Source: VBDM01 sp049802235 (GTDB taxonomy: Bacteria > Pseudomonadota > Gammaproteobacteria > Burkholderiales > SG8-39). Taken from it: a DNA stretch of 64,000 nt. Positions 59,441 through 64,000 of the stretch are shown here, one piece after another. Under the pieces are notes generated by a model. That model was not told the origin of the DNA and made no database searches. It saw nothing but the letters and a program-made list of their open reading frames with translations. The position numbers and the translations under genes are program-made. The DNA is taken from contig JBARMB010000105.1 in the NCBI GenBank assembly GCA_049802235.1, forward strand, positions 1 through 64,000, read 5' to 3'. Positions within the stretch are counted from its first letter, which is position 1. Each line of letters begins with the position of its first letter.

Positions 59441-59518
59441 TCAATTCGTCGCAGGCTGTTCCCGGCCGCGATTGCGCACGCGCGCCGCCCAGCGGGGCTT
59501 TTTATCGGGAGCGTTCAT
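59441..59518 (-). pseudogene. Truncated TetR-family regulator 5' end (candidate)
   Basis: A 25-codon frame starts MNAPDKKPRWAARVRNRG and stops two bases before the HlyD ATG. The opening resembles the N-terminal arm (K-P-R-W-x-R-R) of TetR repressors that commonly precede ybhG-like HlyD genes; the helix-turn-helix is gone. It may be the stub of a deleted repressor or a leader peptide. Similarity is short and from memory, so low confidence. Confidence 0.35.
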
Positions 59519-59530
59519 GATCTTCCAATA

Positions 59531-59544
59531 ACTGACCGGTTAGT
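59531..59544. promoter_or_regulatory. Palindromic operator of TetR type ahead of the efflux operon
   Basis: ACTGACCGGTTAGT is a near-perfect palindrome (12 of 14 positions self-complementary) 12 bases before the 25-codon stub and about 92 bases before hlyD. Its shape fits TetR-family sites such as ACTnACnnGTnAGT. If the repressor is lost, the site would be orphaned unless a trans-acting paralog reads it. Confidence 0.5.
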
Positions 59545-59605
59545 GACATAAATAACGGCTTCCGATTCGCGGGTCAACTCCGCAGACCACCTCACGCGAC
59601 CGCCA

Positions 59606-59635
59606 TGCAGGTCGAAATGCTATACGAGACCTGCA
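59606..59635 (-). terminator. Weak stem-loop at the end of the flavoprotein gene
   Basis: TGCAGGTC and GACCTGCA form a perfect 8-bp stem around a 14-base loop, straddling the stop codon at 59620-59622. No T-tract follows. It may reduce read-through into the efflux operon, but a Rho-independent terminator is not supported. Confidence 0.3.
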
Positions 59636-61020
59636 AGCCGTGAGGCTGATTCGCCGGCCAGACGGCCAAGGACCACGGCGGAGAGCAGGCCGTTGCCGGA
59701 GAGATAGCCCCAGACACGGGCGCCTGAAAGACCGCGCGCCGCGCCACCCCCGGCAAAAAGATTGGGCAGGGGCCGGCGGTCGCGGCCCAGCACCCGGGCG
59801 TCGGCATCGATTTCCAGGCCTCCCTGCGTATGGAACAGGGCGCCGGTGACCTTGGCCGCGTAGAACGGCGCGCGCAACACCGGCTTGCCGGCGAAGTCGC
59901 GGCCATGAGGGTCGGATTCCTTGCCCGCCGCAAAGCGCCCGGTTTGGTCGAGCGTGCGCTGCAACGCATCGCCGGGCAGACCTGTGGCCGCGGCGAGGTC
60001 GAGAAGCGTGTTGCCGCGCTTCACTGCACCGAGCGCCTCGGCCTCGCGGTAATCGGGGAACTCCATGCCCAGCCGGTGCAGGCGCTCATCGTAGAGGCTC
60101 CAGGCAACGCGCCCCGGCTGGGCGAGCACCCGCACGCACTGCTCCGAATAGCCCTGGTGCTCATTGGAGAAACGCTCGCCCCGCGTGTTGACCTGGACGC
60201 CGCCCTCCATCATCAACGCCCAGGTGATGAGGATGCCGTGCGGCGTGGCGACCGAACCGTGGCCCTGATAGGCCGACATGTCGGTGAGCGCCCCGCCGAG
60301 CTGCTCGCCCCAGCGCGCGGCGTCGCCCTGATTGCCGGCGTGACCGAAGTAGGCGACGCCGGCGAGCTCGGGGATGTGGCGCGCCACCCTCTGCGCGTTG
60401 CCGCCGAAACCCGAACAGGCGAGCACCAGCGCCGTGCAGCCGACTTCCTCGACCGAGCCGTCGGGTCGTTCGAAGGCAATGCCGCGCACGCGCTTCGAGG
60501 CGTCGGCGTACAGCGTTGTGACGCGGGCGTCGGTGAGAATGTCGATTGCGGCCTTGCCGCACGCCGACAGCAGCGCAGCCATCAGCGCCGCTCCGGTCTT
60601 TTCCGGAACCGCATGCATGCGCATCGCGCTGTGCCCGGGGTAGAGAAAGCCCTCGACCAGAATGAAAGGCACGCCATGGGCATCGGCAAGCCACTCGAGG
60701 GTGGGTCCCGAAGCGCGGCACACCGCGGCGACGACGCGCGGATCGGCGCCGGCGGCGTTCTTGCGCTGAATGTCGGCCGCCATGCTCTCCGGGGAATCGG
60801 CGATCCCGGCCGCCCGCTGGAAGCGCGTAAAGCTCGCTGGAATAAAGCCGGAGGAGAGCGCGGTCGAGCCGGCAGGCGTGGAATCGCGCTCGATCACCAG
60901 CACTTCGGCGCCGGCATCGTGCGCGGCGAGCGCGGCGCTCAGTCCGCACGCGCCGGCGCCGATCACCACCACCGGCACATTCAGCGGAAACTCGCGCGTC
61001 TCGACGAAACGTACGGTCAT
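59620..61020 (-). CDS. FAD-dependent oxidoreductase (fumarate reductase/FAD_binding_2 family)
   Basis: 466 residues. VVVIGAGACGLSAALAAHDAG is the FAD dinucleotide motif with an acidic end (VIERD). GSTALSSGFIPA, TGALFHTQGGLEIDADARVLG and LFAGGGAARGLSG fit the succinate dehydrogenase/fumarate reductase flavoprotein family, which includes tricarballylate dehydrogenase. A soluble dehydrogenase of a small carboxylic acid or cyclic compound is likely; substrate unknown. Start ATG 61020; the next gene upstream ends 35 bases away. Confidence 0.85.
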   Translation of the reverse strand: MTVRFVETREFPLNVPVVVIGAGACGLSAALAAHDAGAEVLVIERDSTPAGSTALSSGFIPASFTRFQRAAGIADSPESMAADIQRKNAAGADPRVVAAVCRASGPTLEWLADAHGVPFILVEGFLYPGHSAMRMHAVPEKTGAALMAALLSACGKAAIDILTDARVTTLYADASKRVRGIAFERPDGSVEEVGCTALVLACSGFGGNAQRVARHIPELAGVAYFGHAGNQGDAARWGEQLGGALTDMSAYQGHGSVATPHGILITWALMMEGGVQVNTRGERFSNEHQGYSEQCVRVLAQPGRVAWSLYDERLHRLGMEFPDYREAEALGAVKRGNTLLDLAAATGLPGDALQRTLDQTGRFAAGKESDPHGRDFAGKPVLRAPFYAAKVTGALFHTQGGLEIDADARVLGRDRRPLPNLFAGGGAARGLSGARVWGYLSGNGLLSAVVLGRLAGESASRLAGLV

Positions 61021-61055
61021 GGCATGCAACCGCCGCTGCGGACGATCAGACCTGC

Positions 61056-61655
61056 CTACTTGTGCGCGTCGTTGCCAAGCAGCGCCGCGCGAAAGCGGCT
61101 GCGCAGCCACGGGCCATCGCGCGGCGGCAGCATGAGGGGGACCGGGTCCGTCTTCACCTTGACGGCCAGAAACAATGGGCCGCGTTCCCGGTAAAGGCGT
61201 AGCGTCCACGCGGCGAGCTCAGCCGGCGAATGCACTGTCGTGCCGTGCGCAAAGCCTGCGGCCTGCGCCACACCGGCGAGGTCAGTGCCGCTGCGGGTGT
61301 GCGTCGGCTGCATCCCGGTTTCGCCGTAGTGCTCGTTGTCGACCACGACTACGGCGAGGTTCGGCGGGCGCTGCGCGGCGATGGTCGCGAGCGACCCCAG
61401 CCCCATCAGCATTTCGCCGTCCCCGGTGATGACGAGCACGCGCCGCTTCGGCTGGGCAATGGCAAGTCCCAGGCCCAGCACTGCGGCACCGCCCATGCCG
61501 CCCCAGAGATAGAAGTTGCGCGGCGAGTCGCCCGCCGCGAACACGTCCCAGGCGGGCGAGCCGAGTCCGGTGACCACCAGCGCCTCACCCCGTTGCCGCA
61601 GGATCGCGGCGACCGCCCCGCGGCGCTCGAGCATGATGCGGTTTCGCTGGTCCAT
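61056..61655 (-). CDS. TPP-dependent decarboxylase, C-terminal (TPP-binding) subunit
   Basis: 199 residues. GGMGGAAVLGLGLAIAQPKR lines the TPP site and ITGDGEMLMGLGSL with VVVDNEHYGETG is the GDG-x(n)-N motif. It matches the beta subunit of phosphonopyruvate/sulfopyruvate decarboxylase-type enzymes. The alpha subunit is encoded next (its stop adjoins this start). Substrate probably a 2-oxo acid. Together the two cover a single-chain decarboxylase. Confidence 0.87.
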   Translation of the reverse strand: MDQRNRIMLERRGAVAAILRQRGEALVVTGLGSPAWDVFAAGDSPRNFYLWGGMGGAAVLGLGLAIAQPKRRVLVITGDGEMLMGLGSLATIAAQRPPNLAVVVVDNEHYGETGMQPTHTRSGTDLAGVAQAAGFAHGTTVHSPAELAAWTLRLYRERGPLFLAVKVKTDPVPLMLPPRDGPWLRSRFRAALLGNDAHK

Positions 61656-62195
61656 TCATTTCGCCTTTTTGAAGACTTTCGTCCCGATGACGCGCTGCGC
61701 GATCAGGACCGCGACCGGGCGAGCGGAATTGAATGCAAGCCCGATGCCCGCGCGCACCGTCTCGGCGATGCCGCCGGCGTCATCGGCGCGATGGACGTTG
61801 ACGCCCGCCGCTTCGAGCACCGCCGCGGTCCTGCCGCCCATGGGAACCTGCCAGGGATTGAACTCGCCCCACTCCCCGCGCATGGTCACCAGCGCCAGCA
61901 GCGGGATGCGGCACTCGTGCTGGATCGAGAGCATGTTGATGCAGTTACCGACGCCGCTCGATTGCATCAGCAGCACGCCGCGCTCGCCGCCGAGCCACGC
62001 GCCGGCGAGCATCGCCACGCCCTCCTCCTCGGTGGTGAGCGTCACGGCGCGCATGTTGCGGTCGGCGCGGCAGAGCCGGATCAGCTCGCTGTGCCCGGCG
62101 TCGGGAACGTAGGCGATCTGCCGCACTTTTGCGGCGCGCAGCTCGGCGTGGACTTCCCGCGGCCAGCGCGCCGCATCCGGCGTCGATTTCTTCAT
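61656..62195 (-). CDS. TPP-dependent decarboxylase, N-terminal (pyrimidine-binding) subunit
   Basis: 179 residues. LTTEEEGVAMLAGAWLGGE carries the glutamate that contacts the TPP pyrimidine, and LMQSSGVGNCINMLSIQ is the conserved loop. It is the alpha-type half of sulfopyruvate/phosphonopyruvate decarboxylase-like enzymes. Its stop precedes the beta-subunit ATG directly. It overlaps the upstream amidohydrolase by four bases (ATGA). Confidence 0.87.
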   Translation of the reverse strand: MKKSTPDAARWPREVHAELRAAKVRQIAYVPDAGHSELIRLCRADRNMRAVTLTTEEEGVAMLAGAWLGGERGVLLMQSSGVGNCINMLSIQHECRIPLLALVTMRGEWGEFNPWQVPMGGRTAAVLEAAGVNVHRADDAGGIAETVRAGIGLAFNSARPVAVLIAQRVIGTKVFKKAK

Positions 62196-63679
62196 GATTG
62201 AGAGCCCGGCCGCTTTGTCGGTCGCCGCAGATATGTTCCGCTTGCCGGGCCGACCGATTTGCCATTGTGATGGATCAGGCGTCCGCGCAGAAAGGTGCTT
62301 TTTACGCGCCCGGTCAGCTCCTGGCCCTCGAACGGCGTGTAGCCCTGCCGCGATTCGGATTCGGCGGCGCGAACGACGAAACTCTCGTTTGGGTCGACGA
62401 GCGCGAGGTCGGCGTCAAAACCCTCGGCGATGTCGCCCTTGTTCAGGAGGCCGAAGCGCCGCGCCGGGTTCCAGCTGAGCAACTCGGCCATGTGGTTGTA
62501 GCTCATGCCGCGCTTCGATCCCTCGCTCAACACGCCGGAGAGCAGGTACTCGGTGCCGCCGAAACCGGATTTCGCCAGCCAGATGTTCTTCGGGAACTGC
62601 GCGCTGTATTTCTGCTCGCTGGCGCAGCAGGCGTGGTCGCTCACGATCCAGTCGATGTCGCGGTTGAGCACCGCCGCCCAGAGCGCCTCGACGTCGGCGC
62701 GCGGTCGGATCGGCGGATTCACCTTGGCGAGCACGCCGCAGGAGCAATCGGTGTCGAGCAGCAGGTGGCCGACCGTGACTTCGCGCTTGAAGCTGATGTG
62801 CGGGAAGACGCGCTGCATCATCAGCGCGGCGTCGATCGCCTTCTTCGAGGAAAGATGCAGCAGGTTGATGTTCAGGCATCCGGTCTCGTAGGCGAGATAC
62901 GCGGCGATCCATATGGCCAGCCCTTCGGAATGCGGCGGGCGGGCGGCGCTGTAGGCCGCGAGGCCCTGGAGCGTGGCGTCGCGCTCGACGATCCTGGTAT
63001 AGGCGTTGAGGATCTCGGCCAGTTCGCAGTGCAGGCTGACGCTGATGGTGTCGGCGATGTCGGGGTGCGCTTCCATCAGCTTGCGCGCCGAGCGCATGAT
63101 GAACTCGAAGTGCGCGATATCGTAGCGCTCCTCGGGGCCGATCATCAGGAAATCGTTCTGGCTGGAGGACTTGCCGTGCAGGCCGTAGCCGCCGTAGAAC
63201 ATGAAGATCTTGAACGACGGCACGCCCCATTCGGTGGCGAGGGATTCCATCTCCTCGATATGGCCGGCTTCGATGGGCGCGAGATGGTAGCCGTAATCGA
63301 CCCAGAAGTTGCCTTCGGAGAGCTTCAGCACCTCGGGCATGAAATCGCGGTAAGGCCCGCCGCGGTTGAGGTAATACTGCCCGGTGCGGAAGTAGGTGAG
63401 GCTCGAGGTCACCCCGCCCATCGCCGCCGCCTTGCTCTCGGCGATCGCATCCCGGGCGAGCGGCTGATAGATGCCGATGTGCATGTGGGCGTCGACGCAG
63501 CCGGGGAAGGCGAGCAGGTTTTTGCCGTCGATCACCTCGTTGGCGTCATCGGCCCGGATCCCGGGGGCGAGCCGCGCGAACTTGCCGTCCTTGATGCCGA
63601 TGTCGAGAAGTTCTGCCGATGTCCGGTTCGGGCGCACGACGTGAACGTTTTTTATGACGGAATCGAGCGGTCGGTTCAT
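62192..63679 (-). CDS. Cyclic amidohydrolase (dihydroorotase/hydantoinase-like)
   Basis: 495 residues. The metal site is complete: VDAHMHIG, the carboxylated-lysine region VPSFKIFMFYGG, SLHCELAE, LLHLSSKKA and IVSDHACC. The length and order are those of dihydropyrimidinase, hydantoinase or allantoinase, which open cyclic amides. The C-terminus (TYLRRPTKRPGSQS) is longer than usual. It is the first complete gene of the catabolic operon in this window. The ring substrate is unknown. Confidence 0.9.
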   Translation of the reverse strand: MNRPLDSVIKNVHVVRPNRTSAELLDIGIKDGKFARLAPGIRADDANEVIDGKNLLAFPGCVDAHMHIGIYQPLARDAIAESKAAAMGGVTSSLTYFRTGQYYLNRGGPYRDFMPEVLKLSEGNFWVDYGYHLAPIEAGHIEEMESLATEWGVPSFKIFMFYGGYGLHGKSSSQNDFLMIGPEERYDIAHFEFIMRSARKLMEAHPDIADTISVSLHCELAEILNAYTRIVERDATLQGLAAYSAARPPHSEGLAIWIAAYLAYETGCLNINLLHLSSKKAIDAALMMQRVFPHISFKREVTVGHLLLDTDCSCGVLAKVNPPIRPRADVEALWAAVLNRDIDWIVSDHACCASEQKYSAQFPKNIWLAKSGFGGTEYLLSGVLSEGSKRGMSYNHMAELLSWNPARRFGLLNKGDIAEGFDADLALVDPNESFVVRAAESESRQGYTPFEGQELTGRVKSTFLRGRLIHHNGKSVGPASGTYLRRPTKRPGSQS

Positions 63680-63700
63680 GGCAATCTCTCTGGAAAAGAT

Positions 63701-64000
63701 TCAACGGCCGTAACGTTTGCCGAGTTCGAGCATTTCCGGCGTGCCGATCAGTGTGTTGATCTCGGAGAAATCGAGCATGCGGTCGCGAAAGGCGGCGGTC
63801 GAACCGGTGGCCTTGAGGCTGGCGAAGTAGTCGGTCGCCGCGCGCGACAGCGCGCGCACCAGGCCGCCGGGGAAAATTACGATCGAGAAACCGAGCGCCT
63901 GCAGTTCGTCGGCGGCAAGCGATGGTGTCTTGCCGCCCTCCACCATGTTGGCGAGCAATGCCGCGCGCCCGGCGAAGCGGGCGGTCGCTTGGCGCATCTG
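63701..64000 (-). CDS. PEP mutase/isocitrate lyase superfamily protein, C-terminal part
   Basis: The gene enters from beyond the window end; only the last 99 or so codons are seen. ALLANMVEGGKTPSLAADEL and FSIVIFPGGLVRALS are conserved in the carboxyvinyl-carboxyphosphonate phosphorylmutase, methylisocitrate lyase and oxaloacetate decarboxylase subfamily. It lies 21 bases upstream of the amidohydrolase. A C-C lyase acting on an acid product of the pathway is likely. An internal ATG at 63997 is not the true start. Confidence 0.82.
   Translation of the reverse strand, partial: QMRQATARFAGRAALLANMVEGGKTPSLAADELQALGFSIVIFPGGLVRALSRAATDYFASLKATGSTAAFRDRMLDFSEINTLIGTPEMLELGKRYGR

Noticed and set aside
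1..64000. CRISPR arrays, tRNA or rRNA genes, insertion sequences with transposase
   Set aside because: No spaced 25-40 bp direct repeats, tRNA-like cloverleaf or transposase signature was seen; only short tandem or palindromic repeats.

Overview
The window looks like a chromosomal segment of a GC-rich Gram-negative bacterium, most likely a betaproteobacterium. The linkage waaC–waaA–tolC–rhodanese–pcm, the intact dTDP-rhamnose genes and the general protein character point that way; this is inference, since no rRNA or marker search was possible. Nearly everything from 1 to about 53.8 kb concerns cell-surface polysaccharide: O-antigen/capsule sugars, glycosyltransferases, lipid-linked assembly and LPS core. 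From 56.4 to 59.5 kb there is an ABC-2 efflux operon, and from 59.6 kb to the end an uncharacterised catabolic operon.

Layout. 0.1–3.1 kb (+): GT4 glycosyltransferase, methyltransferase, O-antigen ligase. 3.1–11.3 kb (-): GT2, GT2, Wzx-like flippase, methyltransferase, epimerase, WecA-type initiating transferase, then a CapD/WbpM-type membrane dehydratase. 11.3–13.4 kb is a decayed junction with a truncated membrane-protein pseudogene and a manC pseudogene carrying a frameshift, a deletion and a nonsense codon. 13.4–45.2 kb (+) is a long co-directional array with many start/stop overlaps. Its first half makes sugars: two epimerases, a GmhA-like isomerase, a nucleotidyltransferase–kinase fusion, two DegT aminotransferases, a HAD phosphatase, an APH-like kinase, a split transketolase, a zinc-type dehydrogenase, two C-methyltransferase-like proteins, a WbuC cupin and an SDR. 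Its second half (30.4–45.2 kb) is a membrane system: a DPM1-like GT2, three tandem paralogous polytopic proteins of 823–936 residues, a fourth polytopic protein, a flippase-like (UPF0104) protein, a Nudix hydrolase, another polytopic protein and a small exported membrane-anchored protein.

45.3–51.3 kb (-): WaaE-like GT2, rmlB, rmlA, rmlC, rmlD. This run is interrupted by a four-helix-bundle ORF flanked by inverted octamer arrays and by an AbiEii-like nucleotidyltransferase pair with a palindromic operator. 51.4–53.8 kb (+): waaC and waaA separated by REP-like repeats. 53.9–56.4 kb (-): tolC, rhodanese, pcm. 56.4–59.5 kb (-): ABC-2 permease, ATPase and HlyD lipoprotein, behind what looks like a truncated TetR gene and its operator. 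59.6–64 kb (-): flavoprotein, two-part TPP decarboxylase-like enzyme, cyclic amidohydrolase and a partial PEP-mutase/isocitrate-lyase family gene.

The best candidate for an undescribed system is 30.4–45.2 kb. A polyprenyl-phosphate sugar synthase-like GT2 sits beside several GT-C-like integral membrane proteins, three of them tandem paralogs that share a periplasmic-loop motif (D-x-x-Q-L-Y-[FY]-P-Y) and a C-terminal GPG domain. I infer a periplasmic glycan-modifying or glycan-assembling machine; no biochemical function can be read from the sequence alone.
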